From assembly GCA_003225615.1 (NCBI GenBank), contig QIAS01000188.1:2971-22499 (forward strand): a stretch of 19,529 nucleotides of DNA. Direction: 5' to 3'. This DNA comes from Acidobacteriota bacterium (GTDB taxonomy: Bacteria; Acidobacteriota; Terriglobia; Terriglobales; Acidobacteriaceae). This document shows, in pieces, positions 1-7,639 of the stretch; position 1 is the stretch's first letter; each line of letters opens with the position of its first letter. The position numbers and the translations under genes are program-made. The notes beneath the pieces were generated by a model. The model was not told where the DNA came from and ran no database searches. It worked only from the letters and a program-made list of their open reading frames with translations.

Positions 1-461
1 GTCTGAATGAGCGAGAGCGCGACGTCTCCGGTGCCGGGCGGCAAATCAACAATCAGGTAATCGAGCTGACCCCACTCCACCGAACTCAGGAACTGGCGAA
101 CAATCTGGTGCAGCATGGGTCCGCGCCAGATGATGGGCTTGTCCCCGGGATTGAGAAAACCTACGGAGATCACTTTCAGGCCGAAGGCTTCGATCGGTTC
201 AATACGGTTATCGCCGGCAACTTTGGGTTGCGCGCTCGTGCCCAGCATCAGGGGTACATTAGGACCATACACATCGGCATCGAGCAGGCCGACTTTGTGG
301 CCGAGTTTCGCCAGAGCCACGGCGAGATTCACCGCCAGCGTCGTTTTTCCTACGCCACCTTTGCCTGAGCCAACGGCGATGATGGAATCGACACCCGGAA
401 GCGGCTGCGGACCGGGGGCTTGTTGTCCGGAATGGGGAGGCATGTGGGAGTGTGAGCCCAA
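1..461 (-). CDS. mrp: Mrp/ApbC/NBP35-type P-loop Fe-S carrier ATPase, 3' truncated by window edge
   Basis: Cytosolic ParA-like P-loop ATPase of the Mrp/NBP35 family, which holds and delivers [4Fe-4S] clusters to apo-proteins. The minus-strand translation shows the deviant Walker A GSGKGGVGKTT, then LLDADVYGPNVP (Walker A' / switch I), WRGPM, and LIVDLPPGTGD (Walker B), all diagnostic. The reading frame runs off the left edge, so the C-terminal part with the CxxC cluster ligands is not seen. The start is uncertain. A TTG at 461 has AAAGG about 7 nt upstream and gives a His/Pro-rich leader of about 24 residues; an ATG at 443 has no ribosome site. With either start there is no room for the N-terminal DUF59/MIP18 domain found in many homologues. 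The gene lies 136 bp downstream of cydB on the same strand and has its own candidate -10 box, so it may be separately transcribed. Confidence 0.93.
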   Translation of the reverse strand, partial: MGSHSHMPPHSGQQAPGPQPLPGVDSIIAVGSGKGGVGKTTLAVNLAVALAKLGHKVGLLDADVYGPNVPLMLGTSAQPKVAGDNRIEPIEAFGLKVISVGFLNPGDKPIIWRGPMLHQIVRQFLSSVEWGQLDYLIVDLPPGTGDVALSLIQ

Positions 462-506
462 AGGATCGCCTTTCAGAGCGGCTGGTAGCCGCGGGGGAAT
501 ATCCTG

Positions 507-512
507 ATTATA
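507..512 (-). promoter_or_regulatory. Candidate -10 box (TATAAT) for mrp
   Basis: A perfect TATAAT on the minus strand lies about 45 nt upstream of the TTG start of the Mrp-type gene. No good TTGACA-like -35 stands 16-18 bp further upstream, so the assignment rests on the -10 match and its position only. Confidence 0.35.
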
Positions 513-597
513 CAGGCGGTCACAGCAGGAGATGTGACATCCACACCTTACGGGCTCAAACGGCATATAAACCTACAGAAGAATTTCTGGGGGTAAA

Positions 598-1638
598 TCA
601 ATACCCTGCCCCTTCCAGACTCACCTTGCCGCGAAACATGCGGTATATAAAAACGAAATAGCCTAGCGCCAGCACTGCGCCTAATGTCCACCACGCGAAT
701 CCCACACTGAGTCCGTGGCGCCCGGCAGCGCTGTTATAGATGGTAAGACTGTAGGCCGGGTCCGTGCTCGCCGGCAGCACGCGGGGATATAGGGCAAAGA
801 CTGCGCCCACCAGCATTCCGGCGATGTACAAGCTCGACGCGATGAAGGCCGTCTTCTCTTGACCCTTCGACGCGGCCCAGATCATTATCGTGAGACAGGC
901 GAAAACCAGCACGGGAATGAGAAATCCAATGGGATGTGCAATGTAGTTCTGCGCGACGTAGGGCCGGACTAAGTAGGTCGCCGCCAAACTGAGGCATGTT
1001 AGCAACAGTTGGACCGGCCAGCAGATGATCGCGATGCGGCGTGCGCGCCGGTTCACTTCACCTTCAGTCTTGATGGCCACGTAGAGCGCCCCATGGGCCG
1101 TCAGCGTGACCAGCGCGACGATGCCGGCCATGACCGTATACCAGTCCAAGATTCCCGGCTGGGGACCGACCTTGAAGTCGGTCCAGAGGGGCTCGAAGAA
1201 GTAGCCATCCGCTCCCAGAGGCACACCGCGAATCACGTTGCCGAGGGCCGCACCAAAAAATATCGCGAGAAGCGCACTCGAAATCCAGAAGATGAAGTCA
1301 AAAAAGCCCTGCCATACGGGATTCTCCATGTGGGTGCGGAACTCGATGCCGACGGCTCGCAACATCAGCAGCCATAGCACAATCATGAGCGGCAGGTAAA
1401 AGCCGCTGAAGCCTGCGGCATAAAGCTGGGGAAAGGCGAAGTACAGCGTGCCTCCGGCAGCCAGCAGCCAGACTTCATTACCATCCCAGACTGGACCAAT
1501 GGCGCGCAGTATCATGCGGCGCTCCGTGCTGCCTTTCGACACGAATAAATAGATTATTCCCGCGCCCAGGTCAAAGCCGTCGAGCACCACGTAAGCTGTA
1601 ATCATTACCGCCACGATGATGAACCAGATGGTTGCCAT
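598..1638 (-). CDS. cydB: Cytochrome bd-type quinol oxidase subunit II (CydB)
   Basis: Integral membrane subunit II of the bd-type terminal quinol:O2 oxidoreductase in the cytoplasmic membrane. It is 346 residues, close to the usual size. The N-terminal segment carries YVVLDGFDLGAG, followed by the conserved GPVWDGNEVWL around residues 48-58, both family signatures. Strongly hydrophobic segments follow through to the C-terminus, consistent with about eight or nine helices. The ATG is preceded by AGAGGAG with 5 nt spacing, and the start lies 8 bp after the cydA stop, so cydA and cydB form one transcript. I found no cydX-like small ORF immediately after cydB. The 136-bp gap to the next gene holds only a candidate promoter for that gene. 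Confidence 0.96.
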   Translation of the reverse strand: MATIWFIIVAVMITAYVVLDGFDLGAGIIYLFVSKGSTERRMILRAIGPVWDGNEVWLLAAGGTLYFAFPQLYAAGFSGFYLPLMIVLWLLMLRAVGIEFRTHMENPVWQGFFDFIFWISSALLAIFFGAALGNVIRGVPLGADGYFFEPLWTDFKVGPQPGILDWYTVMAGIVALVTLTAHGALYVAIKTEGEVNRRARRIAIICWPVQLLLTCLSLAATYLVRPYVAQNYIAHPIGFLIPVLVFACLTIMIWAASKGQEKTAFIASSLYIAGMLVGAVFALYPRVLPASTDPAYSLTIYNSAAGRHGLSVGFAWWTLGAVLALGYFVFIYRMFRGKVSLEGAGY

Positions 1639-1646
1639 AGACTCCT

Positions 1647-3008
1647 CTAGTGGGCTGCTGGCTGTGGGACGCCGCTTGGAGTCAGCGTTTCGCTTTGCGG
1701 TCCGTGCTCAATTTCACGGCGAACGAGAAATAGAAAAAGAATTCCCAGCACGGTGTACATTCCCATGAACCCCAGCAACGTAAACAGGCCATTTCCGGCG
1801 GAGACCAGCTTGGAATAGCCATCGGCAGTTCTGAACAAGCCATAGACCAGCCATGGCTGGCGACCTATTTCTGCAGTCATCCAGCCCGCGGTGTTGGCAA
1901 TGTAAGGAAAGGGCAGGCTTAGCATGAGAATCCAAAGCATCCATCGCGTGCCAAACAGCTTTCCGCGCCACAGCAGGAAAAGAGCGATTAGCATAATGGC
2001 GATGAAAACTGTTCCCAGTCCGACCATGATGTGATAGCTGAAGTACAAGAGCGGAATATTGTCCGGCCAGACATTTTGCGGAAACGCATCCAGTCCCAGC
2101 ACCTCCGCTTCCCAGCGACGGTAAGTAAGAAAGCTGAGCATCTTGGGAACGAGGATCGGATTGTCGATCTTGCGCTCCTCCACGTTGGGCTGCCCGATGA
2201 TAACGAGCGGCGCCCCCGGCCCGCTCTTAAACAAAGCCTCCATTGCCGCGAGTGTAACCGGCTGATGATGAGCCACCATTCGGCCCTGGGCATCACCAGT
2301 CGGAAAAAGTTGCAGGAGGCTGAAAATACAGCCGGCAATCACACCCAGTTTTACGAAAAGGCGTCCATGCTCCTGGTACTTTCCCCACAAGAGGTAAAAC
2401 GCCCCTATGGAAGCCATTGCGAACGCACCGGTGATGGCGGCGCCGCTCATGTTGTGGGCGTACTGCCACCACGCCCACGGGTTCAGCACCAGTTGCCAGA
2501 AACTGGCGAGTTGGACGGAACCGTCCGCCACCCGCTCGTAGCCAACCGGGTTCTGCATCCAGGCGTCGGTCGCTATGATGAAATAGCCGGAGAGCCAGGC
2601 ACCCACAAACACTGCTACCGCTGACCACCAGTGAGCGCGCGGGCTCAGCCGCTTTTCTCCGAACAGGAACAAACCGAGGAACGCGGATTCCAGGAAGAAA
2701 GCAAACATACCTTCCATGGCGAGCGTCTGCCCGATCACTCCCCCCGCGTAACGCGAAAAATGCGACCAATTCGTGCCGAACTGGAATTCCATGGGAATAC
2801 CGGTCACCACTCCCAGAACGAAGTTAATTCCAAAGATTCGCGCCCAAAACCGGGCTGACTGATTGTAGGTCTCATTCTTGTAGCGCAGTGCCATCGTCTT
2901 GAGCACCACGATCAGCGGCGCCAATCCCATGGTGAGCTGAGGAAAGAGGTAATGAAAAGTAACCGTGAAGGCGAAATGAAGGCGGTGAACCAGGAGTGCG
3001 CTGTTCAT
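1647..3008 (-). CDS. cydA: Cytochrome bd-type quinol oxidase subunit I (CydA), short Q-loop type
   Basis: Haem-binding subunit I of a bd-type quinol oxidase, which couples quinol oxidation to O2 reduction at the membrane. Visible ligands include His19 (TFHYLFP), Glu99 and Glu107 (AMEGMFAFFLES), His185 (WQYAHNMSG) and Met328 (HIMVGLG); GWMTAEIGRQPW is also conserved. At 453 residues it is much shorter than the E. coli protein (about 520), so the quinol-binding Q-loop is of the short kind. Aligned by eye with E. coli CydA, Glu257 is kept, but the quinol-site Lys252 is Thr252 and the Arg two residues before the haem-ligand Met is His326. This may mark the cyanide-insensitive-oxidase-like or another CydA subgroup; the spectral type (bd or bb') cannot be told from sequence. 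The ATG has only a weak ribosome site. It is the first gene of cydAB. Confidence 0.96.
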   Translation of the reverse strand: MNSALLVHRLHFAFTVTFHYLFPQLTMGLAPLIVVLKTMALRYKNETYNQSARFWARIFGINFVLGVVTGIPMEFQFGTNWSHFSRYAGGVIGQTLAMEGMFAFFLESAFLGLFLFGEKRLSPRAHWWSAVAVFVGAWLSGYFIIATDAWMQNPVGYERVADGSVQLASFWQLVLNPWAWWQYAHNMSGAAITGAFAMASIGAFYLLWGKYQEHGRLFVKLGVIAGCIFSLLQLFPTGDAQGRMVAHHQPVTLAAMEALFKSGPGAPLVIIGQPNVEERKIDNPILVPKMLSFLTYRRWEAEVLGLDAFPQNVWPDNIPLLYFSYHIMVGLGTVFIAIMLIALFLLWRGKLFGTRWMLWILMLSLPFPYIANTAGWMTAEIGRQPWLVYGLFRTADGYSKLVSAGNGLFTLLGFMGMYTVLGILFLFLVRREIEHGPQSETLTPSGVPQPAAH

Positions 3009-3086
3009 GATGGCTCTGAATCTGCTCCGTACCGGGATTATCGAGAGCCGAAGAACCTGGCGCTGTGATCCCGGTCACCGTGGTTC

Positions 3087-3590
3087 TCAGCGCATAATTT
3101 TCTGGCGGCGCTCCCTTTCGGTGCGACGAAGGTCGCGTCGCCGGCCGGCATCATCGTAGCGGCGCCGCTCTTCTTCAGTTTCGGGAACAATCGCCGGCAC
3201 AGGCACTTTATTTCCAGCACGGTCTACGGCCACGTAAGTCAGGTGCGCGGAACTGACGTGCTGGCAACTATCGACGAGATAATTTTCTACCCAGACTTTT
3301 ACGCCGACTTCCATGGAGCTGCGAAAGACGCGGTTAACCGACGAGCGCAGAATCACGAGATCGCCCACGCGAACCGGCACCAGGAAATCGAGGTGATCGA
3401 TGGAAGCGGTGACCACGTACTGACGGGAGTGGCGATGTGCGGCCATTGCTCCCGCCAAGTCAATCCAATGCATGAGGCGTCCACCGAGAAGTGCGCCCAG
3501 GGGATTAGCGTCATTCGGCAACACTATTTCCGCCATTTCAGATTGGGAGTCGCGAACTGATCGGGGGGTGAGGAGGTCTTTCTCGTTCAT
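3087..3590 (-). CDS. Acyl-CoA thioesterase, hotdog fold (YciA/ACOT type)
   Basis: Probable cytosolic acyl-CoA thioesterase that hydrolyses acyl-CoA to free acid and CoA. The 167-residue protein has the family pattern DANPLGALLGGRLMHWIDLAG at residues 27-47, where the Asp of WID is the expected catalytic acid. TASIDHLDFLVPVRVGDL follows, which is the typical substrate-tunnel strand pair, and then a second half with SSMEVGVKVWVE. The last 30 residues are very rich in Arg and Glu and form a charged tail. The start is the ATG at 3590, 4 nt downstream of the stop of the preceding gene, so translation is probably coupled. A longer reading starting near 3995 is in frame but overlaps that gene and does not look like protein. 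Chain-length preference cannot be read from sequence. Confidence 0.88.
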   Translation of the reverse strand: MNEKDLLTPRSVRDSQSEMAEIVLPNDANPLGALLGGRLMHWIDLAGAMAAHRHSRQYVVTASIDHLDFLVPVRVGDLVILRSSVNRVFRSSMEVGVKVWVENYLVDSCQHVSSAHLTYVAVDRAGNKVPVPAIVPETEEERRRYDDAGRRRDLRRTERERRQKIMR

Positions 3591-3594
3591 GTGA

Positions 3595-4029
3595 TTAGCT
3601 CGTGCCGGCAGCGCTGGCTGCCCTGGTTTTTTCCATATATGCCTGTAAATAACATTCCGCCATTCTGTGGATGCGGGAATCCGCATGCGACCGGATCCAG
3701 GCGGCGCGCGTAATTTCGTATTCCAGCATGCCATGTTCTGCCGGACGATGGCCGGTCTCGCATACGTACGACAACAGAATGCGATCTTCACCGTCGCGGG
3801 CGACCGCGAAGCGAACCGCATCGCAAGTACGCTGGGCTGGCAGGTGCGGGCAACCGATCGCGTAGCCCAAGCTGCAGGATTCCCTGATTTGATCGTCGGT
3901 GGGCACAATTTCGTGGGTCGGAGAAGCTGTACACACGCCATACCAGCCGCCGCCCAAAGGCAGACGCGAAGGATGCGGCCACGTCCCACTTTCAAATTTC
4001 CGCGTAGGCATGAAAAACGGGCAGGCCAA
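3595..4029 (-). CDS. Small Cys-rich protein of unknown function
   Basis: A 144-residue protein of no family I recognise. It is probably real. A TTG start at 4029 has a good AGGGAG ribosome site 8 nt upstream. It ends 4 nt before the thioesterase ATG, and the other frames here do not read as protein. Residues 50-135 look conserved in style: ESCSLGYAIGCPHLP, then a Cys at 69, an ILLSYVCETGHRPAEHG segment, and a C-terminal helix containing AECYLQAYM. Cysteines at 52, 60, 69, 90 and 126 with nearby histidines could bind a metal or cluster, but there is no CxxC and this is speculation. The first 45 residues look less ordered. An ATG at 4011 is an alternative start without a ribosome site. Its spacing suggests that it works with, or is merely co-transcribed with, the thioesterase. 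Confidence 0.65.
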   Translation of the reverse strand: MACPFFMPTRKFESGTWPHPSRLPLGGGWYGVCTASPTHEIVPTDDQIRESCSLGYAIGCPHLPAQRTCDAVRFAVARDGEDRILLSYVCETGHRPAEHGMLEYEITRAAWIRSHADSRIHRMAECYLQAYMEKTRAASAAGTS

Positions 4030-4195
4030 TTCGCAAGCTCCCTGTTGTTGAGATGACGGCCATTGTACTCATGAGACTGCCGGGTTACCAGTAGTGGAAT
4101 GGCGGGGCGAAATTCTCCGGCGCTTTTTCTATCCTCTTACAGCTGAGCGGGCTGTAGTAAATTGGTTTTCATTGGGACGGAGGACTGATTGGTTT

Positions 4196-4513
4196 ATGGA
4201 TCGGCTTGCGATGCTGAATGAAATTCTGGCACAGAATCCTAACGACGCGTTCGCGCGTTACGGCGTGGCAATGGAGTACGCGAAGAACGGTGACGCGGAG
4301 CGGGCGCTGGACGAGTTCAACAAGTTGTTGGCCGCGAATCCCGAATATACGGCGGGCTACTTTATGGCAGCCCAGACGCTGGCGCGTGCTGGTCGCAACG
4401 ATGAAGCCAGGAAAATGCTGGGTGATGGAATCGCCTCAGCCAAGCGCACCGGCAATGCACATGCCCAGTCAGAGATGGAAGCTATGTTGGAAGAAATAGG
4501 ACAAGAAACCTGA
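4196..4513 (+). CDS. Small TPR-repeat protein
   Basis: A soluble 105-residue tetratricopeptide-repeat protein, probably a protein-protein interaction module. Two TPR units are visible: DAFARYGVAMEYAKNGDAERALDEFNKLLAANPEY and YTAGYFMAAQTLARAGRNDEARKMLGDGIASAK share the G-A-Y-A / A-L-P spacing. A third helix (AHAQSEMEAMLEEIG) closes the fold. The frame is open back to 4094, but those residues look non-coding. The ATG at 4196 gives the usual N-terminus (MDRLAMLNEILAQNP); its GGAGG at 4179-4183 is 12 nt away, longer than ideal. It is transcribed away from the Cys-rich protein gene and converges on the dehydrogenase with only 16 bp between stops. It has no signal peptide or membrane segment. Confidence 0.82.
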   Translation: MDRLAMLNEILAQNPNDAFARYGVAMEYAKNGDAERALDEFNKLLAANPEYTAGYFMAAQTLARAGRNDEARKMLGDGIASAKRTGNAHAQSEMEAMLEEIGQET

Positions 4514-4529
4514 TTTGCAATTGCATTTC

Positions 4530-5321
4530 CTATTCCGCTCTCTGGCTGCGCTTGATCATCGCCCATTCGACCACCCTCGGAAAAAGTTGATACAGCTTGA
4601 TTGCCGGATGCATGCCCCAAGGAACAATGACTTCCTTTTTCCGTTTGGCATAGCCCTGCAGAACAGCGCGAGCCACGCGCTGGGCCGAGATGCCACGTTG
4701 TGAGGCAGGCCGGATTTCCCTCGCTTCCTGCCCCTTCACTGCATTGGCGGCGAAATCAGTTCGTACGTATCCCGGACAGACTGTCATTACATGAATGCCG
4801 CTGCTGCTGAGTTCCACCCCTGCGGCCTTTCCGATCGCATTCAGGGCAAATTTACCGGCAGAGTAAGCGGCGCCGAAGGGCAGCGGAATATGGCCCGCCA
4901 CACTCGAAATATTAATGATCGTCCCAGAGCCCTGCTGCTTCATGACCGGAATTACCGCTTGCATGGCCGAAACCGCCCCAAAGAAATTGGTTTCGAACAT
5001 GGTGCGGCAGGCTGCCATATCCATTTGCGCCACAGAGCTGCGCAGTCCGTGCCCGGCATTGTTCACCCACACGTCAATACGGTCGAAGTGATGCAAGGTC
5101 AGGCTGATGACGCGGTCAATTTCCTCGCGATGACTAACGTCGCAGGAGAGCGCGAGCGTGCGCTCTGTATATCCGATGCGGCCGCGAGCCGCTTCGATGC
5201 GCCCCGCGTCGCGGGAGAGCAGCACGAGATTGGCGCCGTGCTCGGCAAATATTTTTGCGATGGCTTCGCCGATTCCCATCGACGCACCGGTCACCACCAC
5301 AACTTTTCCCGCAAGTTCCAT
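4530..5321 (-). CDS. Classical short-chain dehydrogenase/reductase (SDR)
   Basis: NAD(P)-dependent oxidoreductase of the classical SDR family, 263 residues. Residues 11-18 (TGASMGIG) form the cofactor-binding turn and NNAG (87-90) the central strand motif. Asn112, Ser140 (NISS) and Tyr153-x3-Lys157 (YSAGK) complete the catalytic tetrad, and PGYVRTDF follows at the usual place. The C-terminus carries a Lys/Arg-rich tail after a hydrophobic helix, as in the group annotated as DltE/YqjQ-like reductases. The substrate cannot be inferred. Start is the ATG at 5321; a GGGAGGAAG lies 14 nt or more upstream, so ribosome binding appears weak or the gene is expressed at low level. It is divergent from the LAN-domain gene, with about 100 bp shared between them for both promoters. 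Confidence 0.92.
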   Translation of the reverse strand: MELAGKVVVVTGASMGIGEAIAKIFAEHGANLVLLSRDAGRIEAARGRIGYTERTLALSCDVSHREEIDRVISLTLHHFDRIDVWVNNAGHGLRSSVAQMDMAACRTMFETNFFGAVSAMQAVIPVMKQQGSGTIINISSVAGHIPLPFGAAYSAGKFALNAIGKAAGVELSSSGIHVMTVCPGYVRTDFAANAVKGQEAREIRPASQRGISAQRVARAVLQGYAKRKKEVIVPWGMHPAIKLYQLFPRVVEWAMIKRSQRAE

Positions 5322-5422
5322 GTCGAGCTTTTATTCTTCCTCCCAATGAGAAGTCAAGCGCTGGCGTACAATCAGATGATTTCGGTTTGCGCTCCCGCCG
5401 CTGGATGCTGCTCGGAGGCCTT

Positions 5423-6031
5423 GTGAGTTCGCTGGTTCCCCTGTTTCCGCTCGAGATCGTGCTGTTCCCCGGCGTGCCCCTGCCGTTGCACGTTTTCGAA
5501 CCTCGCTACAAGGAAATGATCGGTGAATGCCTGGCTGAAGAGAGCCAATTCGGGGTGGTGCGGGCACAGGAAAACGGCGTCGCAGGCATCGGTTGCACTG
5601 CAGAGATTCTGGCCGTAACCAAAAAATACGACGATGGACGCATGGATATTGTCACCGAGGGCAGAAAGCGGTTCGAAGTTCTGGAGATGAATCAGGAACG
5701 GGACTTTCTGCGCGCCAACGTGCTTTTCTTCGAAGATGATACGGAAAAGCCGACTCCGGAAGAGGTAGCGCAGGCCGTCAAGCTCCATCGCGACATTCTC
5801 GGCCTGACCGGGGCCCAGCAGGATCTGCCCACTACTGAGGATACACGACTTTCGTTTCATCTTGCCGGTTCTCTGCCTTTGGACTTGGACTTCAAACAGA
5901 ATCTCTTGAGCATGCGCTCGGAAGCCAAACGCGTACAGGCGGTAATCACCTACTTCGAGGCCATCCTCCCCAAGCTGCGCCGTGCCGTGCACGTCCGGCA
6001 GAAAGCCGGCGGCAATGGACATGCGGGTTAA
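5423..6031 (+). CDS. Lon protease N-terminal (LAN) substrate-binding domain protein
   Basis: A stand-alone LAN/PUA-like domain protein of 202 residues, with no AAA+ or protease domain. Such proteins are often annotated as peptidase S16 or Lon-substrate-binding proteins; their role is not settled. The N-terminal pattern VPLFPLEIVLFPGVPLPLHVFEPRYKEM and the later DGRMDIVTEGRKRFEV are typical, followed by a helical C-terminal part (AVKLHRDILGL ... SEAKRVQAVITYFE). The GTG at 5423 is chosen because GGAGG stands at 5414-5418 with 4 nt spacing, and because SSLVPLFPL is the usual beginning. The in-frame ATG at 5405 lacks a ribosome site. The gene lies 101 bp upstream of the MoxR-like gene on the same strand; a TATAAT between them suggests a separate promoter for the latter. 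Confidence 0.9.
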   Translation: MSSLVPLFPLEIVLFPGVPLPLHVFEPRYKEMIGECLAEESQFGVVRAQENGVAGIGCTAEILAVTKKYDDGRMDIVTEGRKRFEVLEMNQERDFLRANVLFFEDDTEKPTPEEVAQAVKLHRDILGLTGAQQDLPTTEDTRLSFHLAGSLPLDLDFKQNLLSMRSEAKRVQAVITYFEAILPKLRRAVHVRQKAGGNGHAG

Positions 6032-6093
6032 ATCTGCAACACATCTGGGCCGCCCGTCATTCGCATCACACAAGCTGATGATGACAGCGGGCG

Positions 6094-6099
6094 TATAAT
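6094..6099 (+). promoter_or_regulatory. Candidate -10 box (TATAAT) for the MoxR-like/VWA operon
   Basis: A perfect TATAAT about 34 nt upstream of the ATG at 6133, within the 101-bp gap after the LAN-domain gene. No convincing -35 box is seen at 16-18 bp, so this is a candidate only. Confidence 0.35.
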
Positions 6100-6132
6100 T
6101 ATTTCAAAGTTGCTTTAGTTGGGGGTCCCATC

Positions 6133-7620
6133 ATGAGTCTTCCGCGGACACTCGGCGAACTTCGCCGCAGTCCCTTCTCCGAAGAACGCCTGCGCAGCCG
6201 GCACGTCAAAGATGAGTTGCGCGACAATCTGGTGCCAAAGCTTCGCCAAGGAGGCCCCATCTTCCCGGGAATCGTGGGTTACGACGATACCGTAGTGCCG
6301 CAAATTATTAACGCAATTCTGTCCCGTCATAACTTCATTCTGTTGGGGCTGCGCGGTCAGGCCAAAAGCCGCATTCTGCGCTCGCTGACCACGCTGCTTG
6401 ATCCGCAAGCTCCCTATATTGAGGGCTGTGAAATCCACGACAACCCGTACGCTCCGATCTGCCGGCGTTGCCGGGAACTGGTGGCGCAGGATGGTGATGC
6501 CACACCGATTTCCTACCTCTCGCCGGACGAACGATACGTAGAGAAGCTGGCTACGCCGGATGTGACTATCGCCGATCTGATTGGCGATATCGATCCTATC
6601 AAAGCGGCTCGTGGTGGCCATCAGCTCAGCAGCGAATTGACCGTGCATTACGGCTTGCTGCCGCGCGCCAATCGCGGCGTCTTCGCGATCAACGAATTGC
6701 CCGACTTGGCGGGGAAAATTCAGGTGGGATTGTTTAATATCATGCAGGAAGGCGATGTACAGATTAAAGGCTATCCGCTTCGCCTGCCGCTCGATGTCGC
6801 AATTGCCTTCAGTGCCAATCCCGAGGACTACACAGCCCGCGGAAAGATTATTACTCCGCTCAAGGATCGTATCGGGTCGGAAATTCGTACGCATTATCCG
6901 GCCACCATAGAGGAAGGCATCTCCATCACCGCACAGGAGGCCTGGACTCAGCGCAACGGATACAAGCTGCATGTACCCAAGTATGTGCAGGAAGTGATCG
7001 AGCGCGTGGCCTTTGTGGCGCGTGAAGACAAGAAAGTGGACAAGCGGTCAGGTGTCAGCCAGCGGTTGCCGATCAGCTGCATGGAGAATGTGATTTCGAA
7101 TGCCGAACGCCGCGCTATTCACCACGAGGAAAAGCTGGTCGTGCCCCGGATTGGCGACGTTTATGCCGCCATGCCTGCCATCACAGGAAAACTTGAACTC
7201 GAATATGAAGGTGAGATGAAAGGCGCCGACAACGTGTGTCGTGAGCTGATCCGCATGGCGATCGCCAAAACCTACGACGACTACTTCAGTGGGATGAACA
7301 TGCAGCAGGTAGTGCAGTGGTTCGATCTAGGAGGAGAAATTCAGCTGAGTGACACTGCCGGAGCGGCCGAAGTACTACAGGCGCTGCGCGGCATTCAGGG
7401 ACTCATGGACAAGCTGCCCAAGCTCGCCGTCGGTCCCAAGGACAGCAGCGAACTGCAAGTCTCGGCAGCGGAGTTCATCCTCGAGGGCTTGTACGCGCAC
7501 AAGCGCATTGGCCGCAGCGAAGAGCGGGTTTTCACTGCCGGAGAGAAACAACCCAAGCGGCCGGAGGCCGGCTTCGGTCGTGAAGAACCTCCAGCGAGAC
7601 CACGAAGGCCTTTTAACTGA
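6133..7620 (+). CDS. MoxR-like / Mg-chelatase (ChlI)-type AAA+ ATPase
   Basis: A 495-residue cytosolic AAA+ ATPase of the MoxR/BchI clade. Such ATPases usually work with a VWA protein as a chaperone that inserts cofactors or remodels a target. Visible elements are GIVGYDDTV (46-54); the nucleotide loop GLRGQAKS (72-79), with Ala where Gly is usual before the Lys; the Walker B position VFAINE (183-188), with Asn in place of the usual Asp; sensor 1 FSANPEDY; and DRIGSEIRTHYP with arginine-finger candidates. Between Walker A and B lie Cys99, Cys110 and Cys113 (an HDNPYAPICRRC context), a possible zinc-binding insert. After the lid there is a helical region and a Pro/Arg-rich tail. The VWA gene starts 19 bp after its stop, so the two form an operon. 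The target is unknown; neither the neighbours nor the sequence points to tetrapyrrole synthesis. Confidence 0.9.
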   Translation: MSLPRTLGELRRSPFSEERLRSRHVKDELRDNLVPKLRQGGPIFPGIVGYDDTVVPQIINAILSRHNFILLGLRGQAKSRILRSLTTLLDPQAPYIEGCEIHDNPYAPICRRCRELVAQDGDATPISYLSPDERYVEKLATPDVTIADLIGDIDPIKAARGGHQLSSELTVHYGLLPRANRGVFAINELPDLAGKIQVGLFNIMQEGDVQIKGYPLRLPLDVAIAFSANPEDYTARGKIITPLKDRIGSEIRTHYPATIEEGISITAQEAWTQRNGYKLHVPKYVQEVIERVAFVAREDKKVDKRSGVSQRLPISCMENVISNAERRAIHHEEKLVVPRIGDVYAAMPAITGKLELEYEGEMKGADNVCRELIRMAIAKTYDDYFSGMNMQQVVQWFDLGGEIQLSDTAGAAEVLQALRGIQGLMDKLPKLAVGPKDSSELQVSAAEFILEGLYAHKRIGRSEERVFTAGEKQPKRPEAGFGREEPPARPRRPFN

Positions 7621-7639
7621 TCTCATAGTCGTTGGGCGT

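Noticed and set aside
3087..3995. Thioesterase read as a 302-residue fusion starting near 3995
   Set aside because: The extra N-terminal part overlaps the Cys-rich protein gene in another frame and looks like random sequence; the 167-residue form starting at MNEKDLL is the normal family size.
4094..4195. N-terminal extension of the TPR protein (start at 4094)
   Set aside because: The residues are unlike TPR proteins and there is no ribosome site; the ATG at 4196 gives the standard N-terminus.
5372..6073. Minus-strand open frame of 233 codons opposite the LAN-domain gene
   Set aside because: Shadow of a conserved gene; no start signal and no family resemblance.
6115..6972. Long minus-strand open frame (285 codons) opposite the MoxR-like gene
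   Set aside because: It is antisense to a clearly conserved AAA+ domain, has no family-like sequence and no ribosome site; a shadow of codon bias in GC-rich DNA.
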